Notes: a model not told the origin generated them from the sequence alone. A stretch of 64,000 nucleotides of DNA from Chrysoporthe austroafricana (GCA_001051155.2 JYIP02000007.1:2730342-2794341), one strand, 5' to 3'. Positions 1 through 11,630 are shown, counted from the first letter of the stretch. Translations and numbers: made by a program.

Positions 1-901
1 CGTCCCGCTGGCGCTCCCCCCCCCCTGACCCTCGCCGCTGCTGGCTTCAAAGGCATGCCGAAGATCGAGAGCCGCCGCCACCGCCCCCCCTGGCGCCGCC
101 TCTGGCCTCGCATGGGCTATGATTTGCTCTTATCGTTTCCTTTGTCCTCTCGCCGAGGCTTCCCCTCTTCCCTCTCTTCTCCGTATGTTCTGTCCCCTGC
201 TTTTCGCTCTTGCGGGAGTTGTCGTCGCTCTCCTTAAGCTTCCGTCTTTTTCGCTTCCCTCGTCTTGATCCGAAGCCGCGCGTCTGCACTCAAGTATATT
301 GTCGGACGGGGGGCGACCTGCAGGCTTGCGGTGGCATTACCCCCTCTGAGCTGCCGCGGCTCTTTATCAAAGCTAGCTGTCGGCATAGCATTTCCAGCAT
401 GCCTCCTCTTCCTCCTCCTCCCCTGTCAATGCCTAGCTGCCTAGCAATTACCGACCACGCTCCTCCTCTGTATAGGCCAGACCAGCCAGTACCTGCGATA
501 GCGTTGTCCCTCTGACGATAGTTTTCCTCTGCTTCTCACGCTTGGTAGGTTTTTCCTTTGTCGAAGCCAGCTGCCTGCATGGCATCCACCTTACCAGGCT
601 GGTCTGCCTATCATGCCTCCTCCCCCTCTATCGATACCAGCTGCCTGGACAGCATCATGCCTCGTACGTATTCCCTCTTCCTCTGCTGACGCCAGCCTCC
701 TCCCTCCTCCTCCTCTCCCTCCTCCTCCTCTCCCTCCTCCTCCTCGTCGTCGTCGTCGTTGTCGTAGCCAGCTGCGTGTAGAGCATCCCACCGCGCGGGC
801 GCTCACTCCTTTCCTGGGGCCTGGCTGGCTAGCTAGCCGTCTGGCTGTCTGCCCTGTCCGCCGACCGACCGACCAGAGCAGGCGTCATTACCTTGTACTC
901 T

Positions 902-938
<37 letters not shown>

Positions 939-1784
939 GGTCCTGCTTAGGCGTTATAACTTTCACTTTGTATTCTCTCGCGGTTCCCCAGCTGCTCACG
1001 TCTTGACAGCCGTCTCAGCTCCTCTCCCAGCCCCCATAACTCCCAAGCTCACGCAGCTCTTCCTTCTACAGCTCCTACTCCCACAACACCTTTTGTATTG
1101 ATGCCTCCTAGCTCCTCCCGTCTTGACGGCCCTCCCAGCTCCCACAGCTCCCAGAGGTCTCACAGCTTCCGGAGCTCGCACAGCTGCTCGTCCCACCACT
1201 CCTCCTCTGTCGGGTACCCCTGCTAGGTCCGGCCTGTGTACGGACCAAAGGTTCCCTATTACCTCTGCCCCCAGAGCAGAACCTACTCTATCCTCTTCCT
1301 TTTCCCTCTTCATACTACTTGCTTGCTTTCGCTTGCTTTCTACCGAATTGACTGGTTTACTCTAATATAGCCGTTTGATACTGAAGGATAGCTGCCTCGT
1401 AACGTACGCTTCTATCATATCTCCTCCCACAGATCCGAAAGCTGCTACAGCTGCCCCCGCTGCCCCAGCTTGCCGCCCCTCGCACCGCTCGCACGGCTGC
1501 CAGACCTCCTCCCATAGCTCGCACAGCTGCCACTGCTCCCAGAGCTCCCAGAGCTCCTCCTCCCAGACCTCATCTTCGCACAGCTCCCACAGCTGGCATA
1601 GCTCCTCTTGTGTTGGTTCCTCCCGGCTCCTCTGGCCGCTCTTGTCCTTGGTAGCTCCCAGCTCCCAGCTCCTCTTCCTCCGAGCTCGACCTGCCAGCTC
1701 CTCCCAGCAGCTCTTGTCTCGACACCTCCGGTAAGCTCCTCTCATCGTGGCACCTCCCAGCTTCTGTCATGCCGACCACGCCTC

Positions 1785-1975
1785 CCAGCGCTTCCCCCGA
1801 CGGTGCCTCTCCCGACAACGTCTCCCAACGCCGCCTCCCCACCCGCCACGTCGTCGCCGTCCTCCCTCCCACCGCCCCCCCCCCGTCGAGTCTCCCTGTG
1901 GTCCCTGCGCGCGGCGCAAGAGGAGACATACATCTCGAGGTTGGCCAGCGCAAGAGGAGGGAAATATATCTTGAG
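1785..1975 (+). repeat. dispersed repeat R1, copy 1
   Basis: A block of about 190 bp starts with a C-rich part (CGCCTCCCA, then CTCCCGACAA and CCCGCCACGTCG) and ends in GCAAGAGGAGGAxATACATCTCGAGGTTGG-type sequence. The same order of segments recurs at about 2665-2835 and 8045-8255 with substitutions and small indels, so it is a dispersed repeat and not chance low complexity. No coding potential is visible. Confidence 0.6.
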
Positions 1976-2664
1976 GTCGGTCGTCTTCAGCTTCTTCCCT
2001 GTCGTCTTTGCGTCGAGGCGGTCGGCTGCGCGGCACGTATTACGCCTTGTCTAATTTGTCTTCCCCGTTAGTATCTTTGGTTCGTTTTGTCTCTCCCCGT
2101 CGGTCTTCGCGCTATTCTCAAACATCCCTTTCGTCATTCTCAAACGGCCTTTTCATATCCGGCCCTCTCGCCGTCCCCAGGTTCCTTTCAGTCTGTCCAC
2201 GAGCCTCCCCTTGTCGTCGCCGGGTTTGTCTCCACCGTCCTCGATGTCGTCCAAGTTCCTCTCGCGCGCGCGTAGGCAGAGGCGTCTGGGCTGCGGTATT
2301 CCCTCACGGTCCTGCTGCTCTTCTTCCCACAGCTCCCACAGCAGGCGTTATCACTTTGTGTTCTCTCGCGGTTCCGCTCCTACAGCCCCTACAGCCCCCG
2401 CGCGGAGGCAGGCCGCGTCAGACGCCGCGCGCGTCTTGTCGTTGCCGACCTCGGGTATATGTTTTCGACATTCCTTCGTTGTCCTTGGTTGTTTTCAACC
2501 TCACTACGCCCCGCGACGTGTCCCCAGGCCAGGCCCGCCGTTAACTATCCAAGCCCCCTTTCAGCGTCCCCCAGGGTGGTGGCGGTGTGTGAGGAACGTG
2601 TGTGTGGTCTACTTTGGTGCGGACTGGCGCTCTCGCCCTGGCCCCTCCCAGCTTCTCTCCTACT

Positions 2665-2835
2665 AATCCCGCCTCCCAGCCCCCCCCCCCACCTCGACGC
2701 TGCCTCTCCCGACAACGCCTCTTCCCCGCCCGCCACGTCGCCGCCGTCCCCCCGTCGAGCTTGTGTTGTTGGCCGGTGCAAGAGGAGGAAATACATCTCG
2801 AGGTTGGCTGGTGCAAGAGGAGGAGATACACCTTG
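2665..2835 (+). repeat. dispersed repeat R1, copy 2
   Basis: Second copy of the block at 1785. The tail segment GAGGTTGG(C/T)(C/T)GGTGCAAGAGG is itself duplicated here in tandem. Confidence 0.55.
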
Positions 2836-4612
2836 AGCTTGGTCGGAAGGATACATGCCGAGGCCTGCTGCTGGCGAGAAGAGGAGGGATATACATCGTG
2901 AGGCATGCCGGGGAGAAGAGACGCGCCCCCCCCCCCCGAGACACTGCCCTTCGTCGTCCCGGATTGTTCTCAACGTCCCCTTGTCGGCCCCAGGTCCTGT
3001 CAGTTTGTCCCCGAGCCTCCCTTGCCGTCACCGCGTTAGTCTCAGCCATCCTCGATACCCCCTTTCGTTGTTCGTCCAAGTTCCTCTCGCGTGCATGTGC
3101 AAAGGCGTCTGGGCTGCGGTATTCCCTCCTACTGAACCTCCTCCCACATCTCGAGGCGTGCAGGCGAGAAGCGATGCGCGGGGATGTCGACGGGGATGCC
3201 CGTGCCGTGTGCGTCAAGGTCGCGTTCGCGTGGAGGAGGCAGGTCTGCTGACGGGGTGCACGATATGCCGTCTGTCGTCGTCCCCCGCGTGGAAGGTAAG
3301 TCGGCCGGGCACGAGATGCTATGGCGCCGTCCAGGTTTCGCCCTCGCGCGCGTACAGGCAAGTCCGTAGTATATGCTTTTTCGATCTTCTGTCTCGTCGT
3401 CCCTTGTTGTTTTCAGCCTGCCCCTGTTATCGTCCCCCGTGCTGCCCTTCCGCTATATCCAGGCCCTCCCCGCGCCCCGCGACGTGTTTCCAGGCCCGTC
3501 GTCAAGTGTCCGCGCCCCTTTTTCACCCGTCCCCCTGCCCTGTCCTCCCGTCGTGGTCGTTGTCCAGGTTCCTCGCCGGCATAGACAGGCAGTCCGTATC
3601 TTGAAGTTCGTTTTCTTTTTTCCTGTCACGATTTTTTTTCATAGCGTCCCGGGATTGTTCTTGCGGCCTTTTTTCTTCCTATCGTCGTCGTCACCGGGTT
3701 TCTTTTCAGTTTGTTCCCCGGGCCTCCCCTTTATCGTCACCGCATTGGGTCTTTACCCGTTCTTCTCGTCGTCCAAGTTCCTCTTCTCGCGGCCATATGT
3801 GCGCGGAGGCGTTAACGGGGCTGCGGTATTCCAGCTCTGCTGCCACGGCTCCCACAGCTGCTACTCCTCCCACTCCTCCCCCTCTCCGCACAGCTCGCAC
3901 ATCCCCCTGCCACGAGTCCCAGAGCTCATCTTCCTACAGCTCTAGGAGCTCTTACAGTCCCCAGGCTGTCGTTAAGTGCTCGCGCCCCCTCCCCTTTCAG
4001 CGTGCCCCCCCCCGGGCGGTAGTGGCGGGCTGGTAGTATCGTAAGGTCTTCTACAGACGTATCTTAAACGCTACGCGCGCAAGCCAGTCAGTCACCCTGC
4101 CCGCCGTCCCCCCGGTACATACATAGCCGGTAAGTTTCGTTCACAGGCAGGTTTTTCCGGTATGGCAGCGTCGTGTCGTGGCGCGTGGGACGTCTCTACG
4201 GTGCAAGGTGGACGTGGGCGGTACATGGTGTCTCTACCTTGGCCCTCGCGCGCGCCCTTTCCGCCCTTGTGCTCTCGCTGCCCGCGCCCGCCCGCGCCAG
4301 AGACCACGCCACCCACCCCGAACGAAGACCAGACCAAGACCAGCCTGGACAGCACAACACCCGCCACGCAGGCCTGCGCGGCGGTTGCAGCCTTCAGACA
4401 GCTGTCGTCGGGGTGCTCTCTGCGCGCGCAGTTGGCCTGCCCTCGCCCTACCCTCGCCCGTCCCTTTTCCACCTGCACTACCCGCTTTGCGCCTGCCCTG
4501 CGCCTGCCCCCAGCACCCCACAGCAGACTCGCTTCCGTAGACAAGAGACTTGGTTCCGTGGCCAGAGAGAGGAGACTTGATTCGGTAGGAAATCCAAAAT
4601 ACTTTACATTTT

Positions 4613-4812
4613 GCGCCCTTTCATTCTATCACAACCTTCCATTCCATCACAAGCTTCCATTCCACCACAGTCCTCCATTCCATCCACGTTCCATTCTATC
4701 AATGTTCCATTCCATCCATCTTCCATTCTATCAATCTTCCATTCCATCAACCATCCATTCCATCAGCCCTCGCCCCTTCGTCCTATCACCACCCCCCCAA
4801 CCCCTTCATCCT
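4613..4812 (+). repeat. TTCCATT-type minisatellite
   Basis: About 200 bp of imperfect 12-16 bp units around the core CCATTCCATCA/CATTCTATCA, directly downstream of the minus-strand gene that ends at 4811. The array therefore occupies that gene's 3' flank. Confidence 0.75.
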
Positions 4813-6356
4813 AGCCCTGTGATTCACGACGTTTCTGCTCTCCGGCGATGGCTGCCTGCCTCTGAGGCCGGCCGCCACGGTTCGACGGTCCTGCCAGTGC
4901 GCCCGGCGCGGCCCCGGTGCCCGCCGCAGCCGTCGCAGCCGCCGCAGCCGCCTCCGTCCGCCTCCGCTTCGCCTCCCTCTGCGACTCGACGAAGTCTGTA
5001 TCAGACCGCTCCCCCCTACTCTCTTCGGAATCTTCTTGCGACTGCACGTATGCCACGTCCTGCGCACTGAGCTGCTCTGGTGGTGCGCGCTTGCGAAACT
5101 TCCTTGTGTAGTTCCCAGCAATGCGCTGTCGAGTCTGTTCCGCTTTCGGACTCGATGATTCGGCCTTGATAATGGTTTGCTCAAGCTTGGCGAAAGGGAT
5201 CTCGAGCTCCTCGGTTCTCTGCGTGATACCGGCCACGCCCTGGTTACCGAAATCACAAAGACGCAGCGTATAGCTACCTGGCTGAAATTGACCCGATGCG
5301 TCGCGTATTACCTGTAAGTAAATATACGTTAGTTTAGATATAGCTAAAAGGCAAGGCAAGTATACTTACTACTGTCTTTGTTTTTACGGTTTCGAGAAAA
5401 GGCAGATGATTGCTGTCCATACCTCCAACTTGGCGCCGGTATTCAAAAAGCTGGATTTCATCAGAATTCGGAATAACATCCAGTCCAAAAACAACTTGTA
5501 CATCCAGCATATCCTTTCCGAGCAAATAATGTTCGGTAAGATGGCATATCTCTACCTTCTTGTTTGTATGGGATACTTCGAGAACAACACCGGGATAATG
5601 TATATCTCCAAGACCCCACGAACTATCAGGCTTATGGTAAGCCGGTTCCCCGGCATCATTGCAATATTCGAAATCCAGCCCGCCTGATCCCTGATCAGAA
5701 ATACGAGCAGCGAAACGCGCGGCTTCAGCAGAGCCAGAAGAACGGATCCTGGCTAGCTCATCACGAACCAACCCTCTGAGTTCGGCAACCAACTTCTCGT
5801 GGAAAAGGCCAAGCATTCGGAATACGACCTGTTGTGTTTCGGGGAAATAGTCGTAGCGTAGCTTGTTCTCGTGGTACCAAAATAGGTCGGGCTCGAGATG
5901 CTCCGCCTGCGCGATGGCTTCTCGCAGCGCCACCCAGTTGGGGACAGACAGCGGGACCCGCAGCCAGGCCTTGTCGGAGATGGACAGGCCCTCGCTGCGC
6001 TGGCGGATGAGGTCGAGCACCCACAGCGCCGACGGGGAGAGAGAAGGGTAGAGAGAAGAAGAAAGACGGGTGGGGGCGTGGTGTTCGTAGCGGTCTGGGT
6101 CCAGGCCTAGGCCTAGGTCCGGCTCCGGGCACGATGTGGTGGGTGCAAGGGCAAGGGAGGGGCTGCTGTCGCCGCTGCTTGGCTGCGTTGACGACCCACC
6201 CGACACAGATGCGTCTTCGTGCTCGTGCTGCTGGTGGTAGTGCTCGAGCACGGGCACGCTGTCTGTAGGCTGGGGGGGTTCCTGGCATGCTAAGTGCGAA
6301 CTCAGCCCGGGATTCAGCAGCAGGCTGGTTTCCATAGTCTGCTTAGGGCGAGGCAT
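4811..6356 (-). CDS. PD-(D/E)XK nuclease-like fungal protein, two exons
   Basis: I predict exons at 6356-5370 and 5311-4811, joined across a 58-nt intron (donor GTAAGT, acceptor TTACAG), giving 495 aa. Residues 1-110 are Ser/Pro/Glu-rich and probably disordered. Residues about 115-230 look helical. The core holds a PD pair at 243-244 followed by a hydrophobic strand ending in EVS at 260-262 and a KK pair, which matches the PD...(D/E)xK layout of restriction-endonuclease-fold proteins common in ascomycetes. The C-terminus is Ala-rich and basic (KRRRTE), so it may be nuclear. A decayed relative at 12.9-13.4 kb keeps an intron at the equivalent position (before IRDxSGQ), which supports the splice call. 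Function is not known; a nuclease activity is inferred from the motif only. The frame is uninterrupted. Confidence 0.75.
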
Positions 6357-6429
6357 GGAGTGAAATGGTAGAAGTGAAGGCGGGACGAGGGCCCTGGGAG
6401 AGGAGGTGAAGCTTGATATATGATGTCAA

Positions 6430-6525
6430 CTTCACGCAGGAGCTGAAGTCACTGCCGGAGCTGAAGTCACCGCCGAAATTGAAGTCACCGCCGAAGCTGA
6501 AGTCACGCGGAGGCTAAAGTCACGT
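6430..6525 (-). repeat. 18-bp minisatellite upstream of the 4.8-6.4 kb gene
   Basis: Five or so units of GAAGTCACCGCCGAAGCT lie 75-170 bp upstream of the start codon at 6356. More irregular GTAGAGTGAGGTGG-type repeats follow to about 6780. Whether they affect expression cannot be seen. Confidence 0.7.
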
Positions 6526-9092
6526 AGAAGCCTGTATAATGTGAAATGGGGGGGGCAGCTTGACGTGTTGGGACGCAGAGTGAGACAGAAGCTCGGATGT
6601 GTAACGTAGAGTGGGGCGAATGCTTGCGCGAGGGGGGAGCTTGCGCGAGGTGGAAGCTTGTGATGTAACGTAAAATGGGGCGGAATCTTGATGTGTAAAG
6701 TGAGGTGGATATGATGTAGAGGGAACAGGATGTGATGTAGAGTGAGGTGGGTGTGGTGTAGAGTGAGGCGGAAGCTTAGTAAACGGCTGGCTACTTGTAG
6801 TTTCTCTCAACCGCACGGGCTATTCCTAAATGGCGAAACGCCATTACCCGCATGCTGAAAAGCTTTTATTATACGGATTATTGAATATCCAAAGACTATT
6901 CAGAATATTTACCCTGAGATCACATACAAGCAGTTCAAAAAATATCAATTACTCCGTGCTTTATTCTGGTTCTAGTTCCTAGCATAAGCATCCATAGTAC
7001 TCTTTGTATAATAGAGCCAGCCTACCAGACCGTAATAGTAACGGCAACGGCCATGGCCGGAAGGGAGGGAGACCAGGCTGCAGGCGGGGCTGGAGGAGGC
7101 AGGGCAGCGCAGACGAGCTGGCTGGCACATGAGATCCGCGCCCGCCTCACATCTCGGTATGGCCGGATGTCCATAGCCGAACCCGCGTAATCACGCGGCA
7201 CGGGTATAGTACCCCTCCTCTGTGCAGATCAGCCCGTGCTTGTGATGGCATCACCCGCCCTCCTGAGCTGCTGCAGCTCTCTCTCTCTCTTTCCTTGTCG
7301 AGAGGCCACTCCTCCTCCCTTTCCCTCTCGTAGCGTCAGCCATTGCTTCGCGAGCTAGTCTCTATGGTAGGTTCCTTAGCATACTACCTCTTCCTATGCT
7401 AGCGCCAGCTGCCTAAGCGGCAGCGTACCTCCTCCGTTGTGGCCACTCCCTCCTCTCCTAGGGCCGGCTAACTGCCTATCTGCCGGCTAGCTGCCTGTCT
7501 GCAACCTAGCTGCCAGAGCTGCTCCCAACGGCATCATGCCCCGTGAGTGTTCTCTCCTCCTTTGCTCATACGCTCTGTGAGCTGCCTTTGATGCCAGCTA
7601 CCTAGAGGGCGTCGCCCCTCCTAGGCTAGTATCTCCCCAGCATACCTCCTTTCCTCTATTGCTACTAGCTGGCTGCTTCGACAGCATCCTGCCTTGTGCG
7701 TGTTCCCTCTTCCTCTGCTAATGCCATCTGCTTAGAGGGTATCGTTTCTCCTGGACTGGTAGGGCGTCCCCTCCTTCTCCTGCTCCTCCTCTTCCTCTTC
7801 CTCATAGCTAGCTGTGTGCAGAGCATCCTACACGACGGGTACTCCCTCTTCTCCTGGAACTGGCTGGCTGGCTGGCTGGCTGGCTGTCTGCCGGCCGGCC
7901 GGCCAGAACATGTGTTATCACCTTGTATCCTCTCGCTGTACTCCTGCCATGGCTCTCACAGCTCCTCCTCCTCCTCCTCCAGCTCTCACAGCCCCTCCCG
8001 TCCTGACTCCTCCCTGCTTTTGCCATGCTAACTAGCCTCCTCGCGCCTCCCACAACAGTGACTCTCCCGACAATGCCTCCCAACGCCGCCTCCTGTCCCC
8101 TCCCCACCCGCCACATCGTCGTCATCCTCCCTCCCACCCCACCCCCAGTCGAACTTGCCCCCCTGGGTCCCTGCGCGCGGCAGAGGTTGGCCGGTGCAAT
8201 AGGAGGAGACATACATCTCGAAGTTGGTCGGCGGAAGAGGCGGGACATACATCTCGAGACGTGCTGGCGGAAGACGAGGAGATAGACAAATAGAGGTTGG
8301 CCGGAGGAAGGTCGTCTTCCGCCTTTTCAGATGGTCCCCCACCTGTCGTCGTTGTCTTTGCGTCGAGGCGGTCGCCACGCACGATGCGTCGTCTGACTGA
8401 TCCTCCCTGTCCACTTCCTCCTCCTTGCACTGTCCTCTTTGTCGACGTTGTGTTGGTCGTCACCCTCCTCCTCCCTGCACTATCGTCCAGGTTCCCCTCG
8501 CGCGCAGGTTAGACGCGGCAGGTGGTGTGTGGGGGTGGGCCGTGGGTGGCAGCGGGTGCGTGTGCGGGGAGGGGCCCGTCCGACCAAAAAAAAAAACAGA
8601 AGGCTCCGCGCTGCAAGGCCAGTTCCACCCCACGCCCAAGCTACCAGTCCGCCCGCCGCAGCCCGCCCCATGCGCCGCTGCAGCACCCGATTTCAGGCCT
8701 GGCCGGCGTGGTCTACGGCGTGGGGGGTGCAGCGGCGGCGTTCGGGCCTGTTGGGCGGTCTGTCGTGTGTCTGTCTGTCTGCTCGCACACGGATCCCCTA
8801 AAGGCGGCCATCAGTGATTTCTGTGCTATGAGGTACCTTTCTCTCTCTATGTCTCTGTTCCAACTTGTCTTTTTTATTTCATTTCAAAGCCTCCGAAGAA
8901 GCTCATAAGGTTCAAAGCGGAATTGCAAGCTCGTAACGGAACCTTCAGTACGTCTGTAGAAACTGCATAAAACAACGCGACCTAACCGGCGATGGAGCGA
9001 AGGTGCACTAGCGAAAGGTTCTAGCAGGGTGAAGAGCACAGGGCGCAGCCATGCTCTCTGAACAGAGCCGGGCGGCATCGTCGAACGCCGAG
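6526..9092. other. non-coding spacer with repeats
   Basis: No credible gene. About 6830-7000 is AT-rich. From 7250 to 8500 the + strand is again C/T-rich with GCTGGCTGGC and CTCCTCCTC runs. The block at about 8535-8640 (GGGTGCGTGTGCGGG, an A-run, then CTGCAAGGCCAGTTC) recurs at about 14385-14470, so it is another dispersed repeat. Confidence 0.6.
8045..8255 (+). repeat. dispersed repeat R1, copy 3
   Basis: Third copy of the block seen at 1785 and 2665, about 5 kb away, with the same segment order and a duplicated TACATCTCGA tail. Confidence 0.55.
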
Positions 9093-10085
9093 TCAATTCC
9101 CTTCGCACCCTCCGCACTGGCAGTCAAAGCCGTACTTGTAAGAAAGCACAGATCGGAACGGAGCGTAAGAGATGAGGATCTCTTCTCCCTCTGCTATGCC
9201 TCTGCATGACGTGAAGACCATGACTCTGCGCTTGGCATCCCAATAGTACTGCATGTTCCGTTGTGAGTGGCAGGCGTGGTTGAAGTTGGAAGCGATGGCG
9301 AAACAGCTCTCACCAGCACCGACGGCAAAACTATAGTGATAAAACGTCAGGACATCAAGCTGAGGCGTAGCGGGCGGGGGGGTGTGGTCACGAGGCAGTA
9401 CCTGTTGGCATTCCAGATCTTGAGAACCGGATCCTCCCTCAGTCTGTCAAATGCGTGCAGCCCGTCGAAGACCATCCTCTCCTCCTCGCCAAGCTGGTCG
9501 ACCTGGTTCCAGATCTCGTGGTAGCCCCGGACCGAGACGAACGGCCGCTCGAGGAGGATGTGCGTGTGGGTCGGGATGTCCGCAGCCGCAAAGACCCCAT
9601 ACCCGCCGAGCGGCGACCTCCTGACCGCGCACCAGCCGTTGGAGAACGTACGGTTGGGCGGCGCGGGCGGTGGCGGCAGCCCTGCCTGCAGGTTGTACTC
9701 GACACAGTCCGAAGAGGCGTGGTGTCTGGCCCCGGCTAGGCCTGCGCGCGCGTGCCCGAAGCAGGTCTGGACGGGCTGCCGGACGTAGCGGAGGCCGACG
9801 ATCGTCCTGGTCTCGATGGCCTTGAGCTCCTCGAACATCCTGCCACGTAACGCGCGCGGTCAGACAGAGAGTTGGCTTGCCCGGGTCCCCGGGCTCCCGG
9901 GGGCGGCCCGTCTCGCAGGGGGAGCAGAGAGAGAGAGAAAACGAGAAAGCACACACGTACCCTCCTGTAACGTAATACACCGGCTTGCCGCTGATGTACC
10001 CCGAGAGCACCAGCCCCGGCACGACAGGCTCGTCGTCGGGCTCCTGGTCGTCCTCGTGGAACGCCGTGACCGCGCAGAACCTCAT
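9093..10085 (-). CDS. SET-domain lysine methyltransferase, three exons
   Basis: Exons 10085-9961, 9839-9402 and 9330-9093 join in frame to 266 aa; the introns are 121 and 71 nt with GT-AG ends. The SET domain begins near residue 110 (NGWCAVRRSPLGGYGVFA, the S-adenosylmethionine-binding start). It continues with SNFNHAC at 202-208 (the NHxC catalytic-site motif) and GEEILISY at 236-243. It closes with a post-SET zinc cluster, CxCxxC, at 258-263 just before the stop. This is the arrangement of small fungal SET5/SMYD-like proteins, which methylate lysines of histones or other proteins. The start at 10085 has a CCACCATGA context; an in-frame ATG at 10127 would add 14 residues. The gene looks intact and is one of the few ordinary genes here. 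The substrate is not predictable. Confidence 0.85.
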
Positions 10086-10274
10086 GGTGGCTGCAGACAG
10101 CGCCTTGGCCGTCTTTGGTGTGCACATCGTAGAACCCCTTGCAAAGGTCTTTCTTTTTTCCTTGTGGGAAGTACGAAGGATGAACAAGGCCCGTCGTCGT
10201 TCGGGGCTGAGAAGTGGTGAACCACTCTGGGAGGGAGAGAGAAGGGAGGGGCGGCGGTAAGGTATGCCGCCTTA

Positions 10275-10462
10275 ATGCAGGTAGAAGGAGCACAGGTCAA
10301 GCCCCCCCTCCGTAAACAAAGTACATAGTCCCTTGACAGACTAGCAGTCGCCCTACAAAGATGAATCCCGCTTGAACGCAGGTAGGAGGAGCACAGGTCA
10401 GGCCTCCCCCTCCTTGAATAAAGTGCATGGTCTCTTGACAGACTAGCAATCGCCCTACAAAG
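10275..10462 (+). repeat. tandem duplication upstream of the DUF7924-like gene
   Basis: Two copies of about 90 bp lie 101 bp apart. Each runs from GCAGGTAGxAGGAGCACAGG to CTTGACAGACTAGCA(A/G)TCGCC. They sit 200-400 bp upstream of the start at 10674. Confidence 0.75.
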
Positions 10463-10673
10463 CTACTCAGCGGCCGCCCAGGCCGGCATATAAGGATCAA
10501 GCTGATGCACGCATTATCGCTTTTGCTCTTGCACGTTTTTTTCCGCCCTTACCCCGGGAACAACAGCGTGAAAAGGAAAACACATTGAAGACTAGCTGGA
10601 AGATAACTCTTCGTATAAGAGACACCATCGTCCGTTTACCACGACTTTATTTCCAGAACTACGGTTTCCCAAC

Positions 10674-11630
10674 ATGTCGGAGTCGGAGTACGTAACTGTC
10701 CCGGATCCAGACGATGGGTTTTATTATGTCGACGAGCCTAGCGGACCCCAGAGCAAGCTCCACGAGCTTCCGATGTACCGTACGGCAAACCTCGAAGCCA
10801 ACCTGGGCTTCTACCGCGAACCATATAAGAATCTTCCCAAACACGTTCAGTCGCTAGTACAAGCTCTAACGTGGTATGAACGATCACCTTTAGACCCATC
10901 TCCTGACGAGCTTGAAAAGGACGAAAGCCTGGCCGGGCTAAAGGGCGGCGCCTCCGAAGACAAGATCTCGCGCACCCTGCGGTTCTCGCGGCATTCTCTC
11001 TTCCCGGAGCCGTACCTGCGCCCGCAGGACGTGCTGGAACTGTCTTGCGACCAGCCGATGCTCAAGCATACGGTCCCAGCTTCCGGCGCAGCACCGGACA
11101 TCAGCAATCCATCCCCTAGCCTTCTCTACGGCTATAAACAGGACAAGGCTTTCCCGGGCAGGCGTTTTGGGAGCGAGCTCCTGCGCTTGGGGCCGGAACC
11201 CTGGGCCAACGCCGACAAGCTGGTCTATCCCTTTTTCGCTGTCCAGATTCAGGGCAGCCACGACAACAGCAGCCTACACGCGGCGACGAACCAAATACTA
11301 GGAGCCAGTGCGTCCTGTGTGCACATGGTGGAGCGGCTGCGGCAGCGCCTCGGGATGCACTCCGGACCGGAGGAGGATGCGGAGTCGAAAGTTACGGTAG
11401 ACAGTACTGTGTTCAGCGCTGTCACGAACGGTACAGAAGCAAGGCTTTTCGTCTCGTGGAAGGAGGGCGAGCGCTTCCTGACACAGTGGATCGGCCTCTT
11501 TTGTCTGCAGAAGCCCGAGCATTTCTGCCATTTCCGTCGCTGTATCCACAATATTATCGTCTGGGGCAGGGGAGAGCGTCTGGGCCAGCTCCGCAACGCC
11601 CTGGATCATATCACTATTGAAGACTTTTAG
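10674..11630 (+). CDS. DUF7924-like protein, copy 1, active-site residues lost
   Basis: A single uninterrupted frame of 318 aa. It shares the family core seen at 42.7 and 53.6 kb: LLYGYKQDKAF near 151, YPFFAV at 185-190, LHAATNQILGASASC at 201-215, FSAVTNGTEARLFVSW, and a C-terminal FRRCIHNIIVWGRGERL helix. I recognise this as the fungal domain called DUF7924, thought to have a PD-(D/E)XK-like fold; the name is from memory. In the copy at 53.6 kb the strand after YPFFA reads IELK. Here it reads VQIQ (residues 190-193), so both the expected acidic residue and the lysine are glutamine. The frame is kept while the predicted catalytic pair is gone, which suggests either a binding-only role or early decay. 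It lacks the 50-60 residue N-terminal extension (GGWLEDIIASKRR region) of copy 3. Confidence 0.8.
   Translation: MSESEYVTVPDPDDGFYYVDEPSGPQSKLHELPMYRTANLEANLGFYREPYKNLPKHVQSLVQALTWYERSPLDPSPDELEKDESLAGLKGGASEDKISRTLRFSRHSLFPEPYLRPQDVLELSCDQPMLKHTVPASGAAPDISNPSPSLLYGYKQDKAFPGRRFGSELLRLGPEPWANADKLVYPFFAVQIQGSHDNSSLHAATNQILGASASCVHMVERLRQRLGMHSGPEEDAESKVTVDSTVFSAVTNGTEARLFVSWKEGERFLTQWIGLFCLQKPEHFCHFRRCIHNIIVWGRGERLGQLRNALDHITIEDF

Larger units (their letters stand above)
1..4600. repeat. pyrimidine-rich repetitive spacer, no gene seen
   Basis: The + strand is strongly biased to C and T (runs such as CTCCCACAG and CCTCCTCCTC) over about 4 kb. Open frames exist on both strands, but they are low-complexity Ser/Pro/Leu or Arg/Gly strings with no domain and no intron structure. 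The stretch is built from diverged duplications: the block at about 2245-2310 (from TCGTCCAAGTTCCTC to GCGGTATTCC) recurs at about 3070-3130 and 3770-3840. A CT dinucleotide run lies at about 900-934. I see no gene here. Confidence 0.7.

Noticed and set aside
613..1101. Long open frames on both strands in the first 4 kb
   Set aside because: They are low-complexity Ser/Pro/Leu strings created by C/T-rich repeats, overlap each other on both strands, and show no domain, intron or start context.
4162..5070. A 302-codon + strand frame
   Set aside because: It overlaps the second exon of the minus-strand gene and the TTCCATT minisatellite; the protein is repeat-derived.
5761..6288. A 175-codon minus-strand frame
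   Set aside because: It is an out-of-frame shadow of the first exon of the 4.8-6.4 kb gene, whose own frame carries the conserved motif.
9447..10187. A single 246-codon minus-strand gene in place of the SET gene's first two exons
   Set aside because: Reading through the first intron loses the SET frame; splicing at GT-AG sites restores a continuous SET and post-SET domain.
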